This document shows, piece after piece, positions 19,267 to 28,092 of a DNA stretch of 64,000 bases. Each line of letters begins with the position of its first letter. Within the stretch, counting starts at the first letter, position 1. Below the pieces are notes generated by a model, which was not told the origin of the DNA, searched no databases, and saw only the letters and a list, made by a program, of their open reading frames with translations. Source of the DNA: Mariprofundus micogutta (GTDB lineage: Bacteria; Pseudomonadota; Zetaproteobacteria; Mariprofundales; Mariprofundaceae); contig NZ_BDFD01000002.1 in NCBI RefSeq assembly GCF_001895085.1, positions 145,507 through 209,506 of the forward strand. Direction: 5' to 3'. Made by a program: the position numbers and the translations under genes.

Positions 19267-19821
19267 TCAGGCGACGATGGAGTCGCGGATTTCGAATGTC
19301 TTACCCTCACCACATAACCGGGCAATCAGCCGCAGGCCAAATTCCACTGCGGTACCAGCCCCCCGGCTGGTGATCAGGAAATCATCCTCCACCACTGCAT
19401 CATCGACATAAACCGAAGAGGGCTGCAACTGTTCCATCTCGCCTCTGCATGCCGGATATGAGGTCACCCGTTTTCCCTCGGTAATACCGTAAGCCGCCAG
19501 CGCTGTGGGTGCAGCGCATATGGCTGCAATCGATCTGGATTCAGCTCTCAAGCGTTCTACCACTGCCTGCACATTGGCATCATCACGCAGCAGGTGCGCG
19601 TTCGGTAAACCTCCCGGTAATACCACCATATCCCACTCCTGATGCATCACATCAGCCAGTATAGCATCGGCGGCGATGACAATATTCGATCGCCCGGTGA
19701 CCGTGCTGCCATCAAGGCTTGCTGTGGTGACCTCAATATCGGCACGTCTGAGCAGATCTACCACAGCAACAAATTCGATCTCTTCTACTCCGGTGGTAAA
19801 TGGAACCAGAACTCTACTCAT
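19267..19821 (-). CDS. DJ-1/PfpI family protein (YajL/ThiJ-like)
   Basis: A 184-residue protein of the DJ-1 subgroup. It starts with VLVPFTTGVEEIEFV, where the Glu of EEIE is the conserved partner of the catalytic cysteine, and has the nucleophile elbow AAICAAPTAL (Cys near 105) and VVLPGG. Members act as protein/nucleotide deglycase-type or chaperone-like stress proteins; which applies here is not clear. It overlaps the preceding YbiB-like gene by 8 bases, so the two are one operon. Confidence 0.9.
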   Translation of the reverse strand: MSRVLVPFTTGVEEIEFVAVVDLLRRADIEVTTASLDGSTVTGRSNIVIAADAILADVMHQEWDMVVLPGGLPNAHLLRDDANVQAVVERLRAESRSIAAICAAPTALAAYGITEGKRVTSYPACRGEMEQLQPSSVYVDDAVVEDDFLITSRGAGTAVEFGLRLIARLCGEGKTFEIRDSIVA

Positions 19822-20773
19822 GTTTCATCTCCTCTTCTCTCCAGTCGGCTGGCATAACACCCGTTGCAGCCCAGGAGAATGCTTCATCCATACGCTGCAC
19901 TACGGCACACTCCCTGTCGCTGAGTACGTCATTCAACATGCTCACGGACTGTTCAGTAAGTGTCTGAACATCCATGGGCAATCGCGGATAGTAATCTAAA
20001 CCTGATGCAGGAAATGTCAGCCGGGTCACCAATTTACCCTGTTGTTTCACTATCACTTTCTGACGATCTGCATACAGTTCCGGCTCACCTTCTGCCCCCA
20101 TGAATATCAACGCACGAAGCTGCCCCAGAAGTCCGTTAGCCTCAGCCATATAATCGGCATAGGGGGTATGAAAAAAACCATTGAGCTGCCCTTCACAGCC
20201 CATCGGATTGAGCAGGCGAGTCACGGTGTTCACGAAAGAGCGTACTCCCAGTCTGGACCTTAAGCTGTAAATACGAAACAGATCAGGACTAAGATCGGAC
20301 AGGTCGGCATAAACAATACCATCGCGCTGTATCAGCTGAGCAGCTTCAACAAGGTTGCCCGCCCTGTTTATCCCTGCCCGCTGCAGCACCTGCCAGGCAG
20401 TTACCCGCCCTTCAATCTGATCTACCCCGTGAACAAACACCGGAATACCCGCATCACGTGCTTTCAGTGCTGCTGCCAAATAAGCATGTCCAGCCCTGCG
20501 TTTGCCTGCATAACAGGGCAGATCAACTGCACCTTTCAGCACATCTACTTTACCGTATCCGGCAATCGTCGCACGAGCCGCTTCGACAAAACCGGCCAAT
20601 TCACCGCTGGTTTCACCCTTCATGCGCTGGGCAATCAGAAATGCACCCAACTGCAGCTCATCGGCATCAGGAGAAAGAAGCTGTTCAAACACCAGCCTGG
20701 CTTCATCCCGGCTCAGGTTTTCTGAACCGTGTTTGCCGCGCGCAACGCGTTTAATCAGGGGTGAAATATCCAT
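19814..20773 (-). CDS. YbiB-like protein of the anthranilate phosphoribosyltransferase (TrpD2) family
   Basis: About 319 residues from ATG 20773; a frame extension to 20791 exists, but the family starts at ISPLIKRVARGKHG. It has the TrpD-like helical domain (LSRDEARLVFEQLLS, LGAFLIAQRMKGET) and the core domain with HGVDQIEGRV and FVNTVTRLLNPM. The phosphoribosyl-binding GTGGD motif of true TrpD is missing (DLPCYAGKRRAGH instead), as in YbiB, which is a DNA-binding relative and not a tryptophan enzyme. It is divergent from the amidotransferase gene and followed by the DJ-1 gene with an 8-base overlap. Confidence 0.82.
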   Translation of the reverse strand: MDISPLIKRVARGKHGSENLSRDEARLVFEQLLSPDADELQLGAFLIAQRMKGETSGELAGFVEAARATIAGYGKVDVLKGAVDLPCYAGKRRAGHAYLAAALKARDAGIPVFVHGVDQIEGRVTAWQVLQRAGINRAGNLVEAAQLIQRDGIVYADLSDLSPDLFRIYSLRSRLGVRSFVNTVTRLLNPMGCEGQLNGFFHTPYADYMAEANGLLGQLRALIFMGAEGEPELYADRQKVIVKQQGKLVTRLTFPASGLDYYPRLPMDVQTLTEQSVSMLNDVLSDRECAVVQRMDEAFSWAATGVMPADWREEEMKHE

Positions 20774-20814
20774 GGCCGACTTGTACCACATTGTATGTCC
20801 GCTATGCTAGTCAC

Positions 20815-21513
20815 ATGAACTTCCTGATCCTTCAACACCTGGACATCGAACCGCCCGCCCTGATCGGCGAGTCCATCGAAGCAGTTGGCCACCATCTGAC
20901 TACACTCAATCTGGATCAGGGTGATGCTTTGCCAGCATCTGATAGTGATTATGACGGTTTGATTATTATGGGCGGTCCACAATCGGCCAATGACAATTCC
21001 GACTATATCCGTGCGGAACTGAACTGGATCAACACGGCGATCAGCAAGGGCACCCCGCTGTTAGGCATTTGCCTCGGTGCCCAGATCATCGCCAAAGCTG
21101 CCGGTGCAGAAGTGGTCGATTCACCGGTTCGTGAACTGGGCTGGTTTCCGGTCTATCACACGAACGAAGGAGAAAATGACCCTCTGTTCAAAGAGATGCC
21201 GGATGGCATGGCTGTATTCCAGTGGCATGGTGAAACCTTCTCATTTACCGATGAGATGACACCTGTAGTTACCCATCCCGAAGTGCCAGCTCAGGCATTT
21301 CGTCTGAACAAAGCCCAATACGGGCTTCAATTCCATGTCGAGGTGACTGAAGCCATTATAGAAACATGGATTGCACATGGTGAGAGCGAGCGCAATCATC
21401 TTGGTATCGGAGGTATCCAACTGCTGCACAAGGATACGGCACTATATCTGGAAACCATGCAGCAATTCTGCAGGCAGATGGTCAGCAACTGGCTTACAGA
21501 GATTTCCACTTAA
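20815..21513 (+). CDS. Class I glutamine amidotransferase-like protein
   Basis: About 232 residues from ATG 20815. An upstream in-frame ATG at 20761 would lie inside the divergent ybiB-like gene, so I prefer the shorter start, which begins with the family's MNFLILQH strand. It carries GGPQSAND, the nucleophile elbow LLGICLGAQ (Cys near 83) and QFHVEVTE with the catalytic His/Glu. It resembles free-standing GMP-synthase-like amidotransferases that act on unknown amides or gamma-glutamyl compounds. No synthase partner is adjacent. Confidence 0.87.
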   Translation: MNFLILQHLDIEPPALIGESIEAVGHHLTTLNLDQGDALPASDSDYDGLIIMGGPQSANDNSDYIRAELNWINTAISKGTPLLGICLGAQIIAKAAGAEVVDSPVRELGWFPVYHTNEGENDPLFKEMPDGMAVFQWHGETFSFTDEMTPVVTHPEVPAQAFRLNKAQYGLQFHVEVTEAIIETWIAHGESERNHLGIGGIQLLHKDTALYLETMQQFCRQMVSNWLTEIST

Positions 21514-21593
21514 ACAATCAGACCAATCATCAGCAAGGTGGCAACATTGCCGCCCACCCTGACTACGGATTCATTCAGTTTCGCTAGTATCAT
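21510..21593 (-). CDS. Predicted 27-residue hydrophobic peptide
   Basis: ATG 21593 to TAA 21510 encodes 27 residues with a hydrophobic C-terminal half (NVATLLMIGLIV) and a ribosome binding site (GGAG, eight bases upstream). Its last bases overlap the end of the convergent amidotransferase gene. There is no Pho box or other recognisable promoter. It may be real or chance. The rest of the gap up to 21887 shows nothing I can name. Confidence 0.3.
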   Translation of the reverse strand: MILAKLNESVVRVGGNVATLLMIGLIV

Positions 21594-21887
21594 TGTATAG
21601 TCTCCACAAAGTATCCTAGGCCACTGAAGCCTTGTGCACCTCCGGTTTTTTGCCTCATTATCCCCTACTGAAAGCCCATTTTATTTGCTTTGAGGATTAT
21701 ATAGTCAAACCTGAATCGCGTAGTATGTACTTCGCCATTAGCTATGCTGTATTTATTCAATATGCCTTTGAATAGAGAGAGACCGAGCAACAGGATTATT
21801 TAGAAAATTCAAGATATCTCTTTAGAGAGGCAGGATAGTTTGCTTGGGTTAACAGTACACTTCGTGGCTAACCAAATTAGCTTAATT

Positions 21888-23987
21888 TCAGTCCAATTTA
21901 TCACTAATCAATCTTGCCAGGTCATAAACCTCATATGGTTTGGTTAATACCGTTTCGATATCAGCCATGCCATGTGACTCTAGCACTTTGGATTTGTCAT
22001 ACCCTGTGGTGAAAATACATTTTATTTCCGGGCTAATCTTCCGAATCTCCAATAACGTTTCAACCCCGCCCAGTTCAGGCATCACTACATCGAGAATCAA
22101 AAGTTTGATTTTATACTGATGGGTTAAAAAGGCTGTGATTGCCTCGCGTCCATTGCTTGCAACAATGATATTGTATTTCAGACTTTCCAGTATCTCGCGT
22201 ACGGTATTGATGAGATCATTATCATCATCAACCAGCAAAATAGTTTCTCCTTTACCCTCATGGATATCCTCTGTGATGTGAATTGGAGTTACGGTTTCAT
22301 CTGTGCCCTCAGTAATCAGCGGAAGATAGATCTCAAAGCTGGTCCCATCACTTCGACTGGACTGCAGCTCAATAATCCCCTTATGAGATTGAACAGTCCC
22401 ATATACCATTGAGAGACCAAGTCCGGTTCCTTTTCCCACTTCTTTGGTGGTAAAGAATGGTTCGAAGACGCGTTCTAGGTTATCGGCATCAATACCAGGG
22501 CCATTATCAGCAATGGTAATCAATGCAAATTCAGTGTGTTCAGCTTCCGGGTTTCTATCTTGAAATAGTTTGTCAGCGACATATTTCTTTAACGTTATTG
22601 AAATGATCGGCTTTTCTTTGCCTACAAGTGCATCACGTGCGTTATTAACCAGATTGAATAACATCTGTTGCAATTGATTGGCATCTGCATACACATACAT
22701 TGCTTCTTCGCTGACTGAATAGTTTAGTGTGATGTTTTCAGGAATGGATACTTCATGTAATTTCACTGTTTCCTTGATAAATGAAGGTAAATACAGCTGC
22801 TGTTTAGTGGTAATATTTTTCCGTGAAAAAGCCATCAACTGCTTAATCATCTCGGATGCCCTTGTAGCAAGGGTTTCAATGACCTCAGCCTTAGCAAAGA
22901 TGTTGGGTTGATCTGAGGCTCTTTTTTTAATCAGGTAAAGGTTGCCGATAATACCTGCCAGTGTGTTATTAAAATCATGTGCGATACCACCAACCAGAGT
23001 ACCGATTGCCTCCATTTTTTGTGATTGCTGTAACCGTTCCTCTAACTCTTCATATTCCTGAAGGTTCTGTTGCAAGCCTATAAAGTGACTGATTCTTCCA
23101 TCCTCATCGAAGATCGGTGAGATATTTAGGATAGCGGGAAATACAGAGCCATCTTTGCGTTTGTCCACAATCCTTCCTTGCCAGGTTTCACCCTTTTTGA
23201 TGGTTGTCCACATCTCACGATAGAAGCGGCGATTCTGTTCACCGCTGTTAAGTATTCTCGGATTGACGCCAATCACCTCATCTACTGTATAGCCGGTGAT
23301 AGTACAAAAGGCTGGGTTCACATATTCGATAATGCCTTCACAGTCAGTGATAATGATCGATTCGCCTGCCTGCTCAATAGCCTGGGATAGTTTACGAATC
23401 TTCTCATTGGCTTTTTTCTGTTCACTCAAATCACGAATAAAAGCAGTAAACTGCGGATACTCATCCGTTTCGATTACAATAAGGGATAGCTCAATAGGAA
23501 ATTCACGGCCATCCTTGTGCAATGCGGTTGTTTCAATTCTCTTTCCCAGCAAGGGAGCTTTGCCGCTTTGAAGGTAATGCACTATACCTTTGCAGTGCTT
23601 CTCACGAAACCTTTCAGGTATAATAGTTTCAGAGAGTCTTTTACCAATGACTTCTTGGGCATTGAACCCGAAAGTATTTTCAGCAGCGATATTAAATGAA
23701 ACAATATGTTCTTCATGATCAATGGTGATGATACTGTCCAGAGCCATGCTAACTGATTCCTTCATTCGAGCTTCAGCTCTTTGAGCATCTGCTTCAGCTC
23801 TCCTTTTATTGCTGACAGCTCTTACAAGAAGCCAGCCTATAATCATCGCGAGAAGTAGTGAAATAAGACTCCAGAGGATAATAATACCTCTAGTGTTGGC
23901 CAGCATAGCATCGAGCTCAGCTCGAGAATCGAAGGAAATAATTTTCCAGACATTAGAGCGCTGCACAGAGGATTGGTATTCAGGCAA
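21888..23987 (-). CDS. Hybrid sensor histidine kinase, C-terminal part of a frameshift-split gene
   Basis: This 699-residue frame has no proper start of its own; its first start-like codon is a TTG inside the periplasmic domain. Order: end of a Cache-type domain (about 1-35), membrane segment (about 35-57), PAS (about 70-190), second PAS (about 195-315), HisKA with GGIAHDFNN (His337), HATPase ([25 protein letters not shown]) and a receiver with Asp633 in [12 protein letters not shown]. Reading the same frame upstream of 23987 gives a sensible continuation of the sensor domain (GCIELDQGIYCFISVDLSER), which joins the frame at 24005-24928. The intact protein would be about 1013 residues. Confidence 0.85.
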   Translation of the reverse strand: MPEYQSSVQRSNVWKIISFDSRAELDAMLANTRGIIILWSLISLLLAMIIGWLLVRAVSNKRRAEADAQRAEARMKESVSMALDSIITIDHEEHIVSFNIAAENTFGFNAQEVIGKRLSETIIPERFREKHCKGIVHYLQSGKAPLLGKRIETTALHKDGREFPIELSLIVIETDEYPQFTAFIRDLSEQKKANEKIRKLSQAIEQAGESIIITDCEGIIEYVNPAFCTITGYTVDEVIGVNPRILNSGEQNRRFYREMWTTIKKGETWQGRIVDKRKDGSVFPAILNISPIFDEDGRISHFIGLQQNLQEYEELEERLQQSQKMEAIGTLVGGIAHDFNNTLAGIIGNLYLIKKRASDQPNIFAKAEVIETLATRASEMIKQLMAFSRKNITTKQQLYLPSFIKETVKLHEVSIPENITLNYSVSEEAMYVYADANQLQQMLFNLVNNARDALVGKEKPIISITLKKYVADKLFQDRNPEAEHTEFALITIADNGPGIDADNLERVFEPFFTTKEVGKGTGLGLSMVYGTVQSHKGIIELQSSRSDGTSFEIYLPLITEGTDETVTPIHITEDIHEGKGETILLVDDDNDLINTVREILESLKYNIIVASNGREAITAFLTHQYKIKLLILDVVMPELGGVETLLEIRKISPEIKCIFTTGYDKSKVLESHGMADIETVLTKPYEVYDLARLISDKLD

Positions 23988-24004
23988 AGTTCTCTCCGAT
24001 AAAT

Positions 24005-24928
24005 CTACTGAGATAAAGCAATAAATCCCCTGATCCAGTTCGATGCACCCCTTTTCTTTACTGCTAATAATTTGCCAAGCTGGGCATGATAACGCTGGAA
24101 ACGTTGTTCTTTTCGATCATCCAGCATAAAACCCCATTCTTGCCCGTGAGGGTAGCTGTGCAACCAGAATCCATCACTGTTAACTAGATGGGAAAGGGTA
24201 GGATTTTCTGCATGGATCGAGATAAAATGATCCAGCATCAATTGCCCTAAATAGTTAACTATTAGAATGCCCATGAATTCACCCCTGCTGCTCTCCACTG
24301 GGGTGGCAATTCGGATTGTCGGCTTGTATGGCAACTCAACTTCACCATGTTCAAGATTTAGATCCATCGGCGAGATGTAAACTTGTCCTAACTTGAGTCT
24401 CTTAGATTCCGTAAAATAGTAACGATCACGTTTCGATTGCAGTTGATTCTTTGGTACGATGTCAGCTTGTGATCCATCAAAATTGATGCGGATGCGTTCC
24501 ATGCCAGTTTTGTCGATAAAGCGCATCTGATCATATGTTTTTTTTGCGTTGGAGAAATTCCTCATCTCGTTAGCAGCCTGAACTAGATGTTCACTATTTT
24601 TATCTTCAAAGGCCTCTTTCAAGTCACTGTCAGACGCCAGAAACAGAACATCGGAGATAATTGAGGTAAAATCCTGCATGATCACCTCTCCTTGCAAGTT
24701 GATCATACTCTGATTCTGCTCGAGCTTAAGTTTAATCCTATTCTTATATTCTATGGCATAGATGGTATAGGAAATCGTTACAATCAAAACGGCAAGCGGC
24801 AGAAAGGTCATGAGGAAATAGCGGAAAGTCCCATGCGAATTATCCGTTCGATGCTGTTTATCCAAAGCTGTTTGGTTCGTATCCTGCATTGCAAAAAACA
24901 AGCAGGTTTTATGCCATTCTGAATGCAC
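24005..24928 (-). CDS. N-terminal (sensor) part of the frameshift-split hybrid kinase
   Basis: A 307-residue frame starting at GTG 24928 (ATG 24889 is an alternative). A membrane helix (about 36-58) is followed by a double Cache extracytoplasmic domain (FIDKTGMERIRIN, RDRYYFTESKRLKLGQVYISPMDL, IRIATPV, GILIVNYLG, DGFWLHSYP). The frame ends abruptly with about 15 residues of unrelated sequence. The break lies at the run of four C and four T at 24048-24055 (AAAAGGGG on the coding strand): one extra base there would restore the frame and join it to the kinase part. It may be a true mutation, a sequencing error at the homopolymers or, less likely, programmed frameshifting. Confidence 0.8.
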   Translation of the reverse strand: MHSEWHKTCLFFAMQDTNQTALDKQHRTDNSHGTFRYFLMTFLPLAVLIVTISYTIYAIEYKNRIKLKLEQNQSMINLQGEVIMQDFTSIISDVLFLASDSDLKEAFEDKNSEHLVQAANEMRNFSNAKKTYDQMRFIDKTGMERIRINFDGSQADIVPKNQLQSKRDRYYFTESKRLKLGQVYISPMDLNLEHGEVELPYKPTIRIATPVESSRGEFMGILIVNYLGQLMLDHFISIHAENPTLSHLVNSDGFWLHSYPHGQEWGFMLDDRKEQRFQRYHAQLGKLLAVKKRGASNWIRGFIALSQ

Positions 24929-25033
24929 TCATCAAGGCGGTTTTCTTTCTTACTCAGCAAAATTAAAAATATTTAGAATCTAAAAAAGCTTCTCACACCT
25001 TTACACATAAATAGAGTAAAAATTCAGTATATA

Positions 25034-25060
25034 TAAAAAAAGCCCCTGAATAACAGGGGC
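25034..25060 (-). terminator. Rho-independent terminator of ssb
   Basis: On the minus strand GCCCCTG/CAGGGGC (25060-25042) closes a five-base loop and is followed by a run of seven T. Confidence 0.85.
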
Positions 25061-25111
25061 ATAAGTTCTATCCAGGTTGAGTATTAGCTTACAAAAGCTA
25101 AGAGTTCCAAA

Positions 25112-25603
25112 TTAAAATGGTATATCATCGTCGATTGGCACATCACCGAAATCAGGTGAATTGGCAAATGGGTCGTTGCTCTTCGAAGCAGCTGCACCGC
25201 CACCACCATGAGTCGGGAAGCCGCCGCCCTGATTGGCTGACTGAGGCTGTCCACCACCGGAACGAGCGCCGCCGCCAGCACCACCGCCAAGCATCTTCAT
25301 TTCGTTAGCGCGAATTTCAGTTGTGTACTGGTCCTGACCATCTTTATTGGTCCATTTGCGCGTTTCAATTTTTCCTTCGATATACACACGCGCACCCTTG
25401 CTCAGATACTGATTGGCAATTTCGCCCAGACGACCCCACAGCACGACACGATGCCATTCGGTACGCTCCTGCTGTTGTCCATCACGGCTTTTAAACTTCT
25501 CAGTCGTAGCCAGACGCAGATTACAGACACATGTGCCATCCTGCGTAAAACGTGTTTCCGGATCAGCACCCAGATTTCCAATCAACATGACTTTATTTAG
25601 CAT
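25112..25603 (-). CDS. ssb: Single-stranded DNA-binding protein
   Basis: A 163-residue SSB that coats single-stranded DNA in replication, recombination and repair. The OB-fold runs over residues 1-110 (MLNKVMLIGNLGADPE, LRLATTEKF, TEWHRVVLWG, ARVYIEGKIETR). A Gly/Gln/Ala-rich linker follows, then the acidic protein-docking tail DDDIPF. The ATG at 25603 is preferred over GTG 25609 because GAGAGG then sits six bases upstream. A terminator follows about 50 bases after the stop. Confidence 0.97.
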   Translation of the reverse strand: MLNKVMLIGNLGADPETRFTQDGTCVCNLRLATTEKFKSRDGQQQERTEWHRVVLWGRLGEIANQYLSKGARVYIEGKIETRKWTNKDGQDQYTTEIRANEMKMLGGGAGGGARSGGGQPQSANQGGGFPTHGGGGAAASKSNDPFANSPDFGDVPIDDDIPF

Positions 25604-25668
25604 ATTCACCCTCTCTCAAAAACAGGGGTGTGACACTATGACAGCACCCTCTAAATGCAATCCTGAAA

Positions 25669-26388
25669 TTATTGCGAACCCGACACCCAGTCTTGCAGCT
25701 CTTTTGCAGTTCTCGGCGCACCGCTCATGCGACGGCCATCACCGGCAATGAGCCCGGGAGTGCCTGTAATATTCAGTTTTCGTGCCAGAGCCGCGATATC
25801 AGCAATCGGTGTTTTACACGTTGCTTCTTTAGCCTTGTAACCCTCCAGCATCACTTTTTGCAATGTTTCATGCCGGTTCTTGCTGCACCAGATAGCCTCG
25901 GATTTCGCTTTTGCTCTGGGATGCAACTGTTCAAGCGGATAGAGGAAGGTATAAACCTTTACGCCTTTCAACTCTTTAAGAGTTTTTTCCAGTCCCTTAC
26001 AATACGGACAATCCGGGTCAGTAAATATTGCCAGTTTCTTTTTGGCTTTTTTGTCACCTGAAACAATCGCTTTTTCCAATGGCAACGTAGCCCAGTCAAC
26101 GCGATTGATATCTTCCAGTCGTGCTCGAGTCAGGTTTTTCTGCTCCAGCACATCCAGCATCTCGCCACCACGAATCACGAAGCGTCCCTGTGCATCTGAA
26201 TACAACAGCCTGTTGCCAATCTGAAGTTCATAAACACCCTTCATCGGTGTTTTATTGATATTTGCAATGCTTGTCTGAGGCAGAGCCTGGCGAATTGTAT
26301 TCGCTGTTTTTTCATCAACCGCCATGTTTTCAGCCATCGCTGAGTTTGCACTCATCATGGCGATGATCAACATCATCACTTTATTCAT
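25669..26388 (-). CDS. dsbC: DsbC-type periplasmic thiol:disulfide isomerase
   Basis: A 239-residue protein with a signal peptide (about 1-20, cleavage after AMA). An N-terminal dimerisation domain (KGVYELQIGNRLLYSDAQGRFVIRGGEM) leads to a thioredoxin-fold catalytic domain with DPDCPYCKGLEKTLKEL (CPYC, near residue 129) and the cis-Pro loop ITGTPGLIAGDGR. It isomerises wrong disulfides in the periplasm; DsbD, needed to keep it reduced, is not in the window. The cysteine-rich small secreted proteins in this window could be clients, which is speculation. Confidence 0.9.
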   Translation of the reverse strand: MNKVMMLIIAMMSANSAMAENMAVDEKTANTIRQALPQTSIANINKTPMKGVYELQIGNRLLYSDAQGRFVIRGGEMLDVLEQKNLTRARLEDINRVDWATLPLEKAIVSGDKKAKKKLAIFTDPDCPYCKGLEKTLKELKGVKVYTFLYPLEQLHPRAKAKSEAIWCSKNRHETLQKVMLEGYKAKEATCKTPIADIAALARKLNITGTPGLIAGDGRRMSGAPRTAKELQDWVSGSQ

Positions 26389-26452
26389 TTTCCACTCCCT
26401 GTCTGTGTGAAATCAATGCTCCGCACCCTTTTGCAACGTCTGGCATTGCGCA

Positions 26453-27007
26453 TCAATCATCTTTCCATTTGATTGAACAGCCTATGGTCGGATGTTGAGG
26501 TTGCGGAGCATTTTCACCCGCCGCGAGCAATTCGGCTGCAGGCATCAACTCTTCCCGGGTCACCTTACTCTCATCCTTCCAATAGTCATCAAAACGGCCG
26601 TGATAATAGAGTTTTCCTTCACCATCAAACAAATACAGATCGGGTGTGCACTGAGCTTCAAAGGCTCTCGCCGCATCCTGTGTTTCATCGGCCAGGTATG
26701 GGAAATCAATGCCCCACTCTGCGATTTTCTCTGCCATGGCCGGAATTCCATCCGCCGGATAATCAGGATGAATATTGGGATTCACCGCAATCGTATTGAT
26801 ACCCATCTTTTTCAAGCTCGCAGCATGGCGAATCAGGCGCGGCCAAACAGCGATTGCATAGGGGCAGTGATTGCAGGTAAAGGCGACCAACAAACCCTTT
26901 TCACCCAACTGATCTTTCAAAGCCACACTTTCACTGTTCACACCTGTCAGGCTCATATCCGGCAAAACCCAGCCGGAATCCACATGAATTGAAGCTACTA
27001 AAGCCAT
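26453..27007 (-). CDS. Thioredoxin-like redoxin (AhpC/TSA-like)
   Basis: A 184-residue thioredoxin-fold protein. It has VAFTCNHCPYAIAVWPRL (CNHC, near residue 45) and a cis-Pro-type segment QCTPDLYLFDGEGKLYYHGRFDDYW. This subgroup of stand-alone redoxins with a CxxC is widespread and mostly uncharacterised. No signal peptide, so probably cytoplasmic. It follows the sirB2-like gene by 12 bases and lies upstream of dsbC in the same direction, so an operon of five genes (aldolase, sirB2, redoxin, dsbC, ssb) is possible. Confidence 0.85.
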   Translation of the reverse strand: MALVASIHVDSGWVLPDMSLTGVNSESVALKDQLGEKGLLVAFTCNHCPYAIAVWPRLIRHAASLKKMGINTIAVNPNIHPDYPADGIPAMAEKIAEWGIDFPYLADETQDAARAFEAQCTPDLYLFDGEGKLYYHGRFDDYWKDESKVTREELMPAAELLAAGENAPQPQHPTIGCSIKWKDD

Positions 27008-27019
27008 TTTACTCTCCCG

Positions 27020-27397
27020 TTAAAAAAATGGTGTTGGATCCATCGTACGCGCCACTGATACCACATATGCAAATACACAGAGCGCTGCGATAAAACTGCT
27101 GCGTTTGATCCACACGCGGCGTCCGTATTTCAGCGCCACAGCACCGAGCACAATATAAGTCAGCAGCCCGACAATCTTGGCAGCCAGCCAGTCTGATTCA
27201 AGCGGAGAAATTCCCATAAGAAATGCCATGACTATGCCGGTAAGCAGAAATGCCGTATCCACAGAGTCCGGTAATGTGCGACGCAGAAAACGATGTTTCA
27301 ATGGCCTCCTGATCCACATCGCCAATCCCCTCCAGATAAATAGTGAGACGGAAATAAGCGCACAACCGGCATGTATGGGAAGCAAAAAAGAGATCAT
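27020..27397 (-). CDS. SirB2 family membrane protein
   Basis: About 125 residues from ATG 27397, which has GGAG seven bases upstream; a longer frame to 27460 lies within the neighbouring gene. Four hydrophobic segments match SirB2: FLLPIHAGCALISVSLFIWRG at the start, LPDSVDTAFLLTGI in the middle, KIVGLLTYIVLGAVAL and the final IAALCVFAYVVSVARTM. The family's function is unknown; the name comes from Salmonella sirB. Its ATG overlaps the stop of the aldolase-like gene (ATGA). Confidence 0.85.
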   Translation of the reverse strand: MISFLLPIHAGCALISVSLFIWRGLAMWIRRPLKHRFLRRTLPDSVDTAFLLTGIVMAFLMGISPLESDWLAAKIVGLLTYIVLGAVALKYGRRVWIKRSSFIAALCVFAYVVSVARTMDPTPFF

Positions 27398-27951
27398 ATC
27401 GCTCCAGCCTGTCCGGCAATAAATGCAGTTTTTGCCGACAATTCCAGCGAACAGGTCCATTTATAAGCCAGATTCAAAGTTTCACCCCAGGCATACACCC
27501 CGTGACCGCGCACAATGCAGACCGGATATTCGGCCAGCTTTACTGCCACCTTATCCGCCGCCTGCTCAAAATAGACATCGTATGGCACAGAAATGACCGG
27601 CACCTTGGGAAAATAGAGCTGGCCTTCAAAATCTGGCGGCACAAAATCTTCACCGTTCAATGTCAGAGCCACGGCATGTGGACAGTGAGAATGCACTATC
27701 GCCTGAGCCTTCGGATTCTGTCGATATACTGCCAGATGCAGATTAGCATCACCTGATGCACCATCAGGAGCATCTTCATCAATCTTGCAAGCAATGAAAT
27801 CTTTGGCCTCCAATGTGTCTGCACAGGCACCTGTAGGTGTAACCCACACAGTATCACCATCTCTCCCCGAGATATTTCCGGAATGTGAATCGTTATAGCC
27901 ATACTGGCGTAACCATTTATAATACTGGTCTAAATCATGTCGTGTAATCAT
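27394..27951 (-). CDS. Class II aldolase/adducin family protein
   Basis: About 185 residues from ATG 27951 (GGAG-type site upstream); the frame reaches 28017 but that part has no family match. The zinc site is visible as HSHCPHAV (near residue 92) and GHGVYAWG (near residue 153), with NISGRDGDTVWVTPTG at the phosphate-binding end. It resembles fuculose-phosphate aldolases and methylthioribulose-1-phosphate dehydratases (MtnB). Which reaction it performs is not decidable here; no salvage or sugar genes flank it. It is divergent from the carbonic anhydrase gene. Confidence 0.87.
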   Translation of the reverse strand: MITRHDLDQYYKWLRQYGYNDSHSGNISGRDGDTVWVTPTGACADTLEAKDFIACKIDEDAPDGASGDANLHLAVYRQNPKAQAIVHSHCPHAVALTLNGEDFVPPDFEGQLYFPKVPVISVPYDVYFEQAADKVAVKLAEYPVCIVRGHGVYAWGETLNLAYKWTCSLELSAKTAFIAGQAGAI

Positions 27952-28092
27952 TAATCTCTCTCTCCTCACAACGATGGCGTAAAATTTCCACTTCAGACTA
28001 ACTTGCAGATTGAACAATCTGTACTATATTCCATCCACTTCGGCATTTCAGCCGGAATTAATAACACTGGGAAATATTCGGGAGGAACAATT

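Noticed and set aside
25631..25646. Two TGTCA-type units upstream of ssb as a Pho box
   Set aside because: Spacing is 8 bases, not 11 or 9, and ssb is not expected in the Pho regulon.
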